Assembly (NCBI GenBank): GCA_963843755.1
Contig: CAWJLS010000007.1
Span: forward strand, 62,001 to 126,000
Source: CAWJLS01 sp963843755
GTDB lineage: Bacteria > Acidobacteriota > Thermoanaerobaculia > Multivoradales > DATKCC01
Reading direction: 5' to 3'
Length of the DNA: 64,000 nt
In this document: in pieces, positions 42,971 through 52,569 of the stretch
How the letters are laid out: each line of letters opens with the position of its first letter
Position numbering within the stretch: position 1 is the first letter of the stretch
Notes under the pieces: model-generated
What the model saw: only the letters and a program-made list of their open reading frames with translations
Databases searched by the model: none
Told to the model about the DNA's origin: nothing
Position numbers and translations under genes: made by a program

Positions 42971-43437
42971 GTGCCGCCGGAGCCTTCGGAGTGACCGCCG
43001 GAGCCTTCGGAACAGAGCTCCGGGAGCTGCTCTCCGTCCTCGCCGTCAACGCCGTCTACGCGGCCGTCCTCTACGCCGGCATCCGGCTGCTGCTGGCGGC
43101 ACGGTCCGGCCTTGGACGGTTGGCCGGGCCGTTGCCAGGGCCCCCGGGAAGGTTTTGCGCCGCTGGGCCGGACGGGAGGTCGGTCCGGGGGAGCGTGCCC
43201 TGGTCGCGGCGACCGAGAGCCTCGCCGCGGCGGCCGTCGCCCACGAGCTGGTCCACGTCCGCGGGCTCGACGACCTCTGGCTCCGGCTCCTGGCCGTCGT
43301 GCGGGCCCTGTTCTTCTTCCACCCGGTGGCCTGGTGGGTGTCGGCCCGCCTCGCCGGGACCGATCCCGCCGAGCAGTCCGTCCATTCTGCCGATCGGGCC
43401 CTGTTTCCGGCCTTCGGCAGTCCTCTGAGGAGCACTC
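42967..43437 (+). pseudogene. BlaR1/M56-family sensor peptidase remnant (frameshifted, truncated)
   Basis: The first ~55 codons (frame of 42967) give TELRELLSVLAVNAVYAAVLYAG, the first M56 membrane helix. Near 43130-43155 the frame changes and LRRWAGREVG, AAAAVAHELVHVRGLDDLWLRLLAVV, FFFHPVAWWVSARL follow in the second frame. This contains the HExxH zinc motif (HELVH) and the next helix of M56 peptidases. Most of the usual protein (about 300+ aa, including the middle helices and the C-terminal sensor) is absent. The gene is probably inactive, leaving BlaI without its signal transducer. Confidence 0.7.
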
Positions 43438-43439
43438 CC

Positions 43440-44069
43440 ATGCGCATCCATCGTATTGTTCGCCGCAGCGCCCGCCCGATGACCCGGAGCCGGCGCTTCC
43501 TCGCCACCCTGATCGCCATCGGCCCGGCCCTGCTGGTCGCCTTCACAGCTCTTCCAATGGCCGCTGCCCCGGCCGCCTCGGCAGTGGGGCAGGGCGGGGA
43601 CGGCGCCGGGCATGCCGACCGCGGTGTCCCCGCCGGGCACGCCCTCCACGAGGCCCATTGGAGCAGCCCCGTGCGACACGCCCACGTCACCTCGCCGTCC
43701 GGCGACCGGCACGACCCGTTCCAGGCCGGTGCGGCTCGAGCGCACCACGACGGAGTCGATCTCGGGGCCCCTTCCGGCACGCCGGTCCGCGTGCCGGCTG
43801 ACGGAGTGGTGACCATCGCCACCGAGCAGTTCGGGCCTGCGCCTCGCTGGGGAACTGTGGTGGTCGTCGACCATGGCGACGGCCTCCAGACCCGCTATGC
43901 CCACATGGGCTCGCTCGCGGTCAGTGTGGGAGAGAGGGTCGTCAAGGGTGACAAGCTGGGCACCGTCGGCACCACCGGCCGTGTCACCGGCCCGCACCTC
44001 CATTTCGAAGTTCTTCGTGACGGCAAGCCGGTCGATCCCGCGACGGTGATTGCCGCGTTTGTCGACTGA
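43440..44069 (+). CDS. M23-family metallopeptidase (LytM-like)
   Basis: A 209-aa exported peptidase from the ATG at 43440, preceded by TGAGGAG. The signal peptide is long (about residues 1-50, Arg-rich start and FLATLIAIGPALLVAFTALPMAAA). The M23 domain shows HHDGVDLGAPSGTPVRVPADGVV (zinc His and Asp), GTVVVVDHGDGLQTRYAHM, VKGDKLGTVGTTGRVTGPHLHFEV (HxH zinc motif). It is likely a peptidoglycan endopeptidase. The upstream M56 remnant is in the same frame with no stop between, so a fused reading is formally possible. Confidence 0.85.
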   Translation: MRIHRIVRRSARPMTRSRRFLATLIAIGPALLVAFTALPMAAAPAASAVGQGGDGAGHADRGVPAGHALHEAHWSSPVRHAHVTSPSGDRHDPFQAGAARAHHDGVDLGAPSGTPVRVPADGVVTIATEQFGPAPRWGTVVVVDHGDGLQTRYAHMGSLAVSVGERVVKGDKLGTVGTTGRVTGPHLHFEVLRDGKPVDPATVIAAFVD

Positions 44070-44078
44070 GACCGTAAC

Positions 44079-44105
44079 CGGGTCCGGCTGTCCCGAGCGG
44101 ACCCG
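44079..44105. terminator. Hairpin between convergent genes
   Basis: CGGGTCCG (44079-44086) / CGGACCCG (44098-44105), 8-bp perfect stem, loop 11 nt, in the 69-nt gap between two convergent genes. No T-run; may act in both directions. Confidence 0.45.
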
Positions 44106-44138
44106 CGGGGTAGCCCGGCCGGCGGAGGGCCTTCGGGC

Positions 44139-45518
44139 TCAGGGCTCCGCAGGCGGGGCGTTCTCGTCCGAATCGATCTCGAGCCCGCGCTCCCGCAGGC
44201 CCCGCAGGATCGGCCGGGCGATCTCCTCGGCAACAGGGATCTCGACGCCGGTCGCGGTCACCCGGCCGTCGAGGATCAGCCCGGTCGCGAGCGCCGCCGC
44301 CAGGCCGACCGTCCGCGCCATGGCCGACCCGTTAACCCCGTCTCCTGTCGTAGCGAAGGTCAGCAGCCGTTCCACCACCTCCCGGCGGGAGCCGTCGGGG
44401 TCCTCGATCCCGAACCGGTGCTGGAGGATGACCATGTCGCGCTCGTCTTCGCCGTACACGAGCTTGTCGGAGAACAGGTGGGCCAGGGCGTCCATGGGCG
44501 ACTGCGCGTCGTCGGGGAGCGGCTGCTGGGAGAAGAGCCCGAGCCAGGCGAAACGACCGAGCACCGGGTGATCCTCGTCCAGGTCGAGGAAGCGGGCGAT
44601 CCGCGCCGGCATCGGTCCGGAGCCGGGGGGCAGCCGCTGGTCCAGGAGGTCGGAGTAGCTCGGGCCGATTCCCGCCTCCGCCTGGGGGTCGAGCAGGCCG
44701 AGCTTGTAGAACGCCTCCATCGTCTCGCACCAGCCCGGGTAGCGGAGCGTGCCGCGGAAGAGGTCTTCCGGCTCGGCGATGCCGTAGAGCGGGCCGTAGG
44801 GGAGCGAGTCCCGGTTGGGGTAGCCCTCGAGCGGGCCGATCTTGGGGATCTCGAGCTGCTCCGGGCCGCCCGGCAGGTAGGGGTTCGGGTGCTCGACCAC
44901 CGTGCCGGCGCGGAGGAACCGGACCCGGCTGCGGGCCGCGAGCAGCACCCCTCGCGGGTTCCAGGAGAGCTTGTAGGCGAACGGGTTGTCGCCCGACGCC
45001 TCCGGCGCCGGCAGCCCGCCGCAGTACGAGACCAGCGAGCGCACCCGGCCACCCGCCCGCTCGACCCGCCGGACGCGCTCCGCCGCCATCATGTGATCGA
45101 TGCCGGGGTCGAGGCCGCACTCGTTGAGCAGCAGCACGCCGCGCCGGCGGGCATCGTCGTCGAGGGCGCGCATCTCCTCGGAGACGTAGGAGGTGGTCAC
45201 CAGCGGCACCCCGTGCTCGACGCAGAGCGCCGCGACCGCCGGGTGGAGCTCGGCCGGCAGCAGGCTGACCGTCACGTCGGCACCCGCGACCAGGCGGGAG
45301 AGGGGCTCGTTGTCCGTCGCGTTGGCCGCGTCCAGGGCGATGGCGCGCGCCCGGTCCGTCTTGGCCGCCGTCTCCGCGCCCTTTCCCCGGGCGACCAGGG
45401 TCCGGGCGCGGTCGACGTCGAGCGAGGCCACCACGAGCTCGAGCTCGGGCCGCGTCAGCAGCTCGTCGATCAGCGGGCCGGCGACCAGCCCCGCGCCCAG
45501 CACCAGGGCCTTCTTCAC
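44139..45518 (-). CDS. Saccharopine dehydrogenase-like reductase
   Basis: A 459-aa protein from a GTG at 45518 that follows GGAGG. It opens with a Rossmann fold (KKALVLGAGLVAGPLIDELL), then ADVTVSLLPAELHPAVAALC, LVTTSYVSEEMRALDDDARRRG, LLNECGLDPGIDHMMA and SYCGGLPAPEASGDNPFAYKLSWNPRGVLLA, all typical of the saccharopine reductase (LYS9) group. It could act in lysine degradation or in related amine metabolism; the context does not decide. Cytoplasmic. Confidence 0.85.
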   Translation of the reverse strand: MKKALVLGAGLVAGPLIDELLTRPELELVVASLDVDRARTLVARGKGAETAAKTDRARAIALDAANATDNEPLSRLVAGADVTVSLLPAELHPAVAALCVEHGVPLVTTSYVSEEMRALDDDARRRGVLLLNECGLDPGIDHMMAAERVRRVERAGGRVRSLVSYCGGLPAPEASGDNPFAYKLSWNPRGVLLAARSRVRFLRAGTVVEHPNPYLPGGPEQLEIPKIGPLEGYPNRDSLPYGPLYGIAEPEDLFRGTLRYPGWCETMEAFYKLGLLDPQAEAGIGPSYSDLLDQRLPPGSGPMPARIARFLDLDEDHPVLGRFAWLGLFSQQPLPDDAQSPMDALAHLFSDKLVYGEDERDMVILQHRFGIEDPDGSRREVVERLLTFATTGDGVNGSAMARTVGLAAALATGLILDGRVTATGVEIPVAEEIARPILRGLRERGLEIDSDENAPPAEP

Positions 45519-45732
45519 GGGGCGGCCTCCGGTGCGGGGGTGGCCCGCAGCCCGATCTGGACGGTGGTCAGGAAGGTGGCCCGCACGGCGGCCGGCCCCT
45601 GCGGTGGCGGGGGCGCGCGGCGCTCCCGGCATCCCCTGTGCTCTCTTCGAGTCCCGAGATCGGTCATCACGGTTCCAGGCGGTCGTGCTCTCGGCGGAAG
45701 GCGGGCCGCTACGCGCGAACGGGAGCCCGATG

Positions 45733-46413
45733 TTAGCAGTGTGGCCCGTCGGCCCATCGCCGGCACCACTCGACCATGGCGACGGCCGACGCCGCCCCGG
45801 CGTTGATCGACCGGGTCGAGCCGTACTGGGGGATGTGGAGCACCTGCTCGGTCAGCTCTCGCGCCGGCGCCGAAAGGCCCGGTCCTTCCTGGCCGAACAG
45901 CAGCACCGAGCGGCGGGGGAGGTCGACGACCGAGGCGTCGAGCAGCGAGCGCGAGCCGGGCAGGTTGTCGATGCCGACCACCGGCAGCTCCTCGCCCCGG
46001 GCCCAGTCGGCGAACGCCTCCAGGCTCTCGTGGTGGAGCACGTGCTGGTAGACCTCGGTCATCATGGCGCCGCGGCGGTTCCATTTGCGTTTGCCGACCA
46101 CGTGGACCGCCCGCGCCAGGAAGGCGTTGGCGTTGCGCACCACGGCGCCGATGTTCGGGTCGTGGACCCAGTTCTCGATCGCCACGTGGAACGGATGCCG
46201 CCGCCGGTCGAGCTCCTCCTTGATCGCCGCCACCCGCCAGTAGCGGTAGCGGTCGACGACGTTGCGCCGGTCGCCGGCGGCGAGCAGCTCCGGGTCGAGC
46301 CGCGGATCGTCCGGCCAGGGCGCCGGATGAGGTCCGACGCCGACCCCCTGGCCCTCCTGGCCCTCCTGCCCCTCGCGGCGGCGCCGTGCCCTCGTCGGTT
46401 CGTCAGTCGCCAT
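45733..46413 (-). CDS. TrmH/SpoU-family RNA 2'-O-methyltransferase
   Basis: A 226-aa SPOUT methyltransferase from the ATG at 46413. The three knot motifs are VAIENWVHDPNIGAVVRNANAF (motif 1), SVLLFGQEGPGLS (motif 2) and IPQYGSTRSINAGAASAVAMVEW (motif 3), the last holding the SAM-binding loop. It methylates tRNA or rRNA; which position is unknown. The N-terminus has a 9-nt in-frame repeat giving EGQEGQEGQ. Divergent from the radical SAM gene with 72 nt between starts. Confidence 0.88.
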   Translation of the reverse strand: MATDEPTRARRRREGQEGQEGQGVGVGPHPAPWPDDPRLDPELLAAGDRRNVVDRYRYWRVAAIKEELDRRRHPFHVAIENWVHDPNIGAVVRNANAFLARAVHVVGKRKWNRRGAMMTEVYQHVLHHESLEAFADWARGEELPVVGIDNLPGSRSLLDASVVDLPRRSVLLFGQEGPGLSAPARELTEQVLHIPQYGSTRSINAGAASAVAMVEWCRRWADGPHC

Positions 46414-46485
46414 GGCGCCATGGTACGCGACCGCGCGGCATCCGGATGGCGGCATCAGGGCGGAAATCTGCTAGACTCGGGAGCC

Positions 46486-47544
46486 ATGGCCTGGCAGGAG
46501 CCACAGCGGGTCCACGGCCGGGGCGCTGCCGACAACCCGGCGAACCGGTTCGAGCGCATCGAGGTGGAGCTCGACGGGGCGGCGCCGGAGCGGGTGGAGA
46601 CGGTCTACCTGGACGATTCGTCCCGCTCGGTGATCTCGACCAACACCAGCCCGGACGTGGGGTTCGACGCGTCGCTCAACCCGTACCGGGGGTGCGAGCA
46701 CGGTTGCATCTACTGCTACGCCCGCCCGACCCACGAGTACCTGGGGTTCTCCGCCGGGCTCGATTTCGAGAGCCGCATCCTGGTCAAGCGCCACGCGCCG
46801 GAGCTGCTGCGCCAGGAGCTCGCTTCCCGCCGCTGGCGCCCCCAGGTGCTGGCGCTCTCCGGCGTCACCGACCCCTACCAGCCGGTGGAGCGCAAGCTGG
46901 AGATCACCCGCCGGTGCCTGGAGGTGTTGGCAGAGGCGCGCAACCCGGTCGGGGTGATCACCAAGAGCGGCCTGGTGGCCCGGGACGCGGACCTGCTCGC
47001 CGCGCTGGCCGGCCACCGGGCGGTGGTGGTTTCGATCTCCATCACCAGCCTCGACCCGGCGATCGCCCGCACCATGGAGCCGCGCGCCGGCAGCCCCCGG
47101 CGGCGGCTGGAGGCGATCACCCGGCTGGCGGAGGCGGGGGTGCCGGTGGGGGCGATGGTGGCGCCGATCGTCCCCGGCCTCACCGACCACGAGATCCCGC
47201 GCATCCTGGAGGCGGCGGCCGCGGCCGGCGCGACGTTCGCCGGCTACACCCTGGTCCGGCTGCCGGGCGCCGTCGCCGGCCTGTTCGAAGGCTGGCTCGC
47301 GGAGCACTTTCCCGACCGCAAGGAGCGGGTGCTCAACCGGGTGCGCGACCTGCGGGGCGGCCGGTTGAACGAATCCCGCTTCGGCCACCGCATGCACGGC
47401 GTCGGGCCGATCGCGGAGCACATCCGCGGCCTGTTCAACCAGACCCGCCGCCGCCTCGGTCTCGACCAGCGCAGCTACGAGCTCTCCACCGCCGCCTTCC
47501 GCCGCCCCAGGCGCGACCGGTCCCAGCTCGACCTGTTCGGGTGA
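46486..47544 (+). CDS. PA0069/Rv2578c-like radical SAM protein
   Basis: A 352-aa protein from the ATG at 46486. SLNPYRGCEHGCIYCYARPTHEY carries the Cx3Cx2C cluster motif binding the [4Fe-4S]/SAM cofactor. LALSGVTDPYQPVERKLEITRRCLEVL and VGVITKSGLVARDADLLAALA are characteristic of this family, related to spore photoproduct lyase (SplB). Members are widespread; function unproven, perhaps DNA-related. GVGPIAEHIRGLFNQTRRRLG near the C-terminus also fits. Confidence 0.85.
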   Translation: MAWQEPQRVHGRGAADNPANRFERIEVELDGAAPERVETVYLDDSSRSVISTNTSPDVGFDASLNPYRGCEHGCIYCYARPTHEYLGFSAGLDFESRILVKRHAPELLRQELASRRWRPQVLALSGVTDPYQPVERKLEITRRCLEVLAEARNPVGVITKSGLVARDADLLAALAGHRAVVVSISITSLDPAIARTMEPRAGSPRRRLEAITRLAEAGVPVGAMVAPIVPGLTDHEIPRILEAAAAAGATFAGYTLVRLPGAVAGLFEGWLAEHFPDRKERVLNRVRDLRGGRLNESRFGHRMHGVGPIAEHIRGLFNQTRRRLGLDQRSYELSTAAFRRPRRDRSQLDLFG

Positions 47545-47655
47545 TCGCCCCCGCCCGAGGGACCCCTCCGGCTGGACCTTTTGCCGCGACGCGGCGTAGA
47601 ATGCTGCGAGACGTCTCCATCCGACCCGCTGACCCAGCCCAGAAAGGGGCATCCC

Positions 47656-49274
<1,619 letters not shown>

Positions 49275-49278
<4 letters not shown>

Positions 49279-50576
49279 GCGAAACGCTGCAGGACAAGAC
49301 GTTCGAGCAGGAGGTACGCGATCTCGAGGCCCTGTGGCGGGACGAGGCGCGCTGGCACGGCATCCGCCGCGACTACACCGCCGAAGAGGTGGTCGAGCTG
49401 CGCGGTTCCATGCGGTTCTCCCACCCGGAGGCGCTCCACGGCGCCGAGCGGCTGTGGAAGCTGCTCCACCAGGACGACCCGGTGCGCACCTTCGGCGCCA
49501 TGACCGGCTCCCAGGCGGTCCAGATGGTCAAGGCCGGGCTCAAGGCGATCTACGTCTCCGGCTGGCAGATCGCCGGCGACGCCAACCTGGCCCTCCAGAC
49601 CTACCCGGACCAGAGCCTCTACCCGGTCAACAGCGCGCCGACCCTGGTGCGCCGGATCACCAACGCCCTGCTGCGGGCCGACCAGGTGGAGTGGGCCACC
49701 GAGCGCAAGCGCGTCCGCGACTGGATGGCGCCGATCGTCGCCGACGCCGAGGCCGGCTTCGGCGGTCCGGTCCACGCCTTCGAGCTGATGAAGGCGATGA
49801 TCGAGGCCGGCGCGGCGGGAGTCCATTTCGAGGACCAGCTCGCCTCGGCCAAGAAGTGCGGCCACATGGGGGGCAAGGTCCTGGTGCCGACCGCCCAGTT
49901 CATCCGCACGCTCACCGCCGCCCGGCTGGCCGCCGACGTGTTCGAGGTGCCGACCCTGCTGGTCGCCCGCACCGACGCCCTGTCGGCGACGCTGCTGACC
50001 GCCAACATCGACGAGCGCGACCACGAGTTCATGACCGGCGAGCGCACGCCCGAGGGCTACTGGATGGTGCGCGAAGGGGCCGACGGCGCCATCTTCCGCG
50101 GCCTCGAGTACGCGCCCTACGCGGATCTGCTCTGGTTCGAGACCAGCACGCCGAACCTGGACGAGGCGCGGGTGTTCGCCGAGGCGATCCACGCCAGGTA
50201 CCCCGGCAAGCTGCTGGCCTACAACTGCTCGCCGTCGTTCAACTGGAAGCGCCACCTGGACGACACGACGATCGAGAAGTTCCAGCGCGAGCTCGGGGCC
50301 ATGGGCTTCAAGTTCCAGTTCATCACCCTGGCCGGCTGGCACATGGTCAACTACAACGCCTTCCGCCTCGCCACCGAGTACCGGGAGCGGGGGATGTCGG
50401 CCTACGTCGACCTCCAGGAGGAGGAGTTCGCCGCCCAGGCCGAGGGCTACACCGCCACCAAGCACCAGCAGGAGGTCGGCACCGGCTACTTCGACCGGGT
50501 GCTGGCCACGATCACCCGCGGTGAGACCTCGACCGCGGCGCTCAGCGGGTCGACCGAGGAGCAGCAGTTCGGCTGA
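49275..50576 (+). CDS. aceA: Isocitrate lyase
   Basis: Cleaves isocitrate to succinate and glyoxylate. 433 aa from a GTG at 49275 with GAAGGAGG upstream. Motifs: TGSQAVQMVKAGLKAIYVSGWQIAGDAN, MAPIVADAEAGFGGPVHAFELMKAMIEAGAAGVHFEDQ, and the catalytic loop KKCGHMGGKVLVPT with its active-site Cys; later ARTDALSA, LAYNCSPSFNWKRH and QFITLAGWHMVNYN. The lack of long insertions fits the short bacterial form. Partner of aceB; no isocitrate dehydrogenase kinase (aceK) is adjacent. Confidence 0.97.
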
Positions 50577-50679
50577 GGCAGGACGGCCGGGAGCCGCCCC
50601 TCTCCGGAGCGGTGCTCGGGGAGGCGGAGCTCTGCCTCGAGCTTGGCGTTCTGTGTAGGATGGAAGCAGGCTCCGCACC

Positions 50680-51732
50680 ATGGACGTCCGCTCACCGCAG
50701 ATTGCCGTCTACCGGCTGTTCGACCTGGCCGACGAGATCGACCTGTCGCAGCTCGCCCGGGAACGGTTGCGCCTGTTCCGTGCCCGCCAGGGGGCGGTGA
50801 AGTTCGAGCGCCCGCCGGCGACGGTGGAGCTGGGTGTCCACACGGTCGAGGGCCGCGAGGGGCACCTGAGCGCCCGGGTCTACGACTTCGGCGTCTGCGC
50901 CCTGCGCTGGCGCACCGAGCTGGGGGCGTCGCTGCCCTGGAGCGTGCTGCTCGACGAGGCCGACCAGGTGATCGAGTCGGCGGCTCTGGCGGCGTTCTTC
51001 GAAGGGCAGGTCGAGCGCCTGGAGTCGATGATCGCCCCGGCGCTGGTCCACCCGGTGTCTGAGCGGCTGAGCGAGGACTTCGCGGTGATCCACGCGGCCG
51101 GCACCGAGCCGGAGCAGCCGACCGACCGGCTGCTCGACCACCCGGAGGCGCGCGCCCTGGTGCTCGGCGAGCGGGTCGATCTCACCGCCGCCGTCCGCCA
51201 GGAGCTGGAGCAGTACGCCTTCGGCTACAGCCGCCGGGATCTTGCGGTCCTCGGGTTCCACCGGGTGCTGATCGTCGATCCGGAGGGGATCTGGGACGTG
51301 GCCGACCTGGTGGAGCTGGCCCATGCCGAGCTGATCGAGCTCGGCTACTACGACCGGATCCTCCGGCGCGAGCTCGAGGCGCTGCCGACGGCCCTGGCAC
51401 GGCGGGGCGGCTTCTTCCGGGGCTTCTTCGGCCGCGGCCACGCCCGCCTGCTCCAGCGGCTCATGGCGCGTCACGCCGAGATCACCGAAGTGCGGACCCG
51501 GCTGCGCGGGGCCCTGACCATCACCGAAGACCTCTTCTACGCCAAGGTCTACCGCCGGGCGATGGCGCTCTACGGCACGACCGAGCTGGCCGAGACCATG
51601 GAGACCCGCCTGCGGGTGCTGGGCGAGGTCTACACCATGGTCAACGGCGAATCGAACGCCCGCCGAGCCGAGCTGCTGGAGGCGGGCATCCTGATCCTGG
51701 TGCTGCTCGAGGTCATCCGGGCGTTCTGGTGA
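50680..51732 (+). CDS. DUF155 (RMD1/Sif2-like) family protein
   Basis: A 350-aa protein. The N-terminal half has beta strands (IAVYRLFDLADEIDL, ARVYDFGVCALRW), the middle RRDLAVLGFHRVLIVDPEG and AELIELGYYDRIL, and the C-terminus METRLRVLGEVYTMVNGESNARRAELLEAGILILVLLEVI with a terminal hydrophobic helix, typical of the DUF155 family (RMND1 and yeast RMD1 relatives). Probably tail-anchored in the membrane. Biochemical function is unknown. It ends 27 nt before the ABC ATPase gene. Confidence 0.7.
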   Translation: MDVRSPQIAVYRLFDLADEIDLSQLARERLRLFRARQGAVKFERPPATVELGVHTVEGREGHLSARVYDFGVCALRWRTELGASLPWSVLLDEADQVIESAALAAFFEGQVERLESMIAPALVHPVSERLSEDFAVIHAAGTEPEQPTDRLLDHPEARALVLGERVDLTAAVRQELEQYAFGYSRRDLAVLGFHRVLIVDPEGIWDVADLVELAHAELIELGYYDRILRRELEALPTALARRGGFFRGFFGRGHARLLQRLMARHAEITEVRTRLRGALTITEDLFYAKVYRRAMALYGTTELAETMETRLRVLGEVYTMVNGESNARRAELLEAGILILVLLEVIRAFW

Positions 51733-51759
51733 GGGGCGGGGCGGGTATCCTGGCGAGTC

Positions 51760-52569
51760 ATGAACGAACCCACCGTCCGCGATCCTTCCGCCCCCACGGT
51801 GCCGCTCGCCGTCGAGACCCACGGCCTGACCCGCACCTTCGGCGATCTCCGGGCGGTCGACGGCATCGATCTCGCGGTTCCTGCCGGCAGCTTCTTCGGC
51901 TTTCTCGGCCCCAACGGCGCCGGCAAGTCGACGACCATCAAGTGCCTCACCGGGCTGCTCCGTCCGAGCGGCGGGTCGATGCGCATCCTCGGCCTCGACC
52001 CGCTGGCCGACCCGGTGGCGGTCAAGCGCCGGCTCGGGGTGATCCCGGAGGATCTGGCTCTGTTCGAGCGGCTGACCGGGGCCGAGAACCTGGTCTTCGT
52101 CGGCCGGGTCCACGGGCTCGACCGCCGGACGGTGGGGGAGCGCGCCGAGGAGCTGTTGGCGCTGTTCGACCTGGAGGAGGCCGCCGGCACGCTGGTGGCC
52201 GACTACTCCCACGGCATGCGCAAGAAGCTCTCCCTGGCGGTCGCGCTGCTGCCGTCGCCCCGGCTGCTCTTCCTGGACGAGCCGTTCGAAGGCGTCGACG
52301 CCGTCGCCTCGCGCCTGATCAAGCGGCTGCTCCACGACTTCGTCGACCGCGGCGGAACGATCTTCCTCACCTCCCACGTGCTCGAGATCGTCGAGCGGCT
52401 GGCGAGCCACGTGGCGATCATCCACCGCGGACGGCTGGTCACCCAGGGTCCGATGGAGGAGCTGCGGGCGGCCTCCGAGGCGAGCGCGGCGGGCCGGACG
52501 CTCGAAGAGATCTTCCTCGGCATCGTCGGCGCCGGCGACGAGGAGGAGAAGGAGCTTTCGTGGCTGTGA
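51760..52569 (+). CDS. ABC transporter ATP-binding protein
   Basis: A 269-aa ATPase with Walker A GPNGAGKSTT, Q-loop region KRRLGVIPEDLALF, ABC signature YSHGMRKKLSLA, Walker B RLLFLDEPFEG and the H-loop TSHVLEIVE. The signature is of the drug/lipid export class (YSxGMxxKL). It pairs with the membrane gene that overlaps its 3' end, forming a two-gene exporter. Substrate unknown. Confidence 0.92.
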   Translation: MNEPTVRDPSAPTVPLAVETHGLTRTFGDLRAVDGIDLAVPAGSFFGFLGPNGAGKSTTIKCLTGLLRPSGGSMRILGLDPLADPVAVKRRLGVIPEDLALFERLTGAENLVFVGRVHGLDRRTVGERAEELLALFDLEEAAGTLVADYSHGMRKKLSLAVALLPSPRLLFLDEPFEGVDAVASRLIKRLLHDFVDRGGTIFLTSHVLEIVERLASHVAIIHRGRLVTQGPMEELRAASEASAAGRTLEEIFLGIVGAGDEEEKELSWL

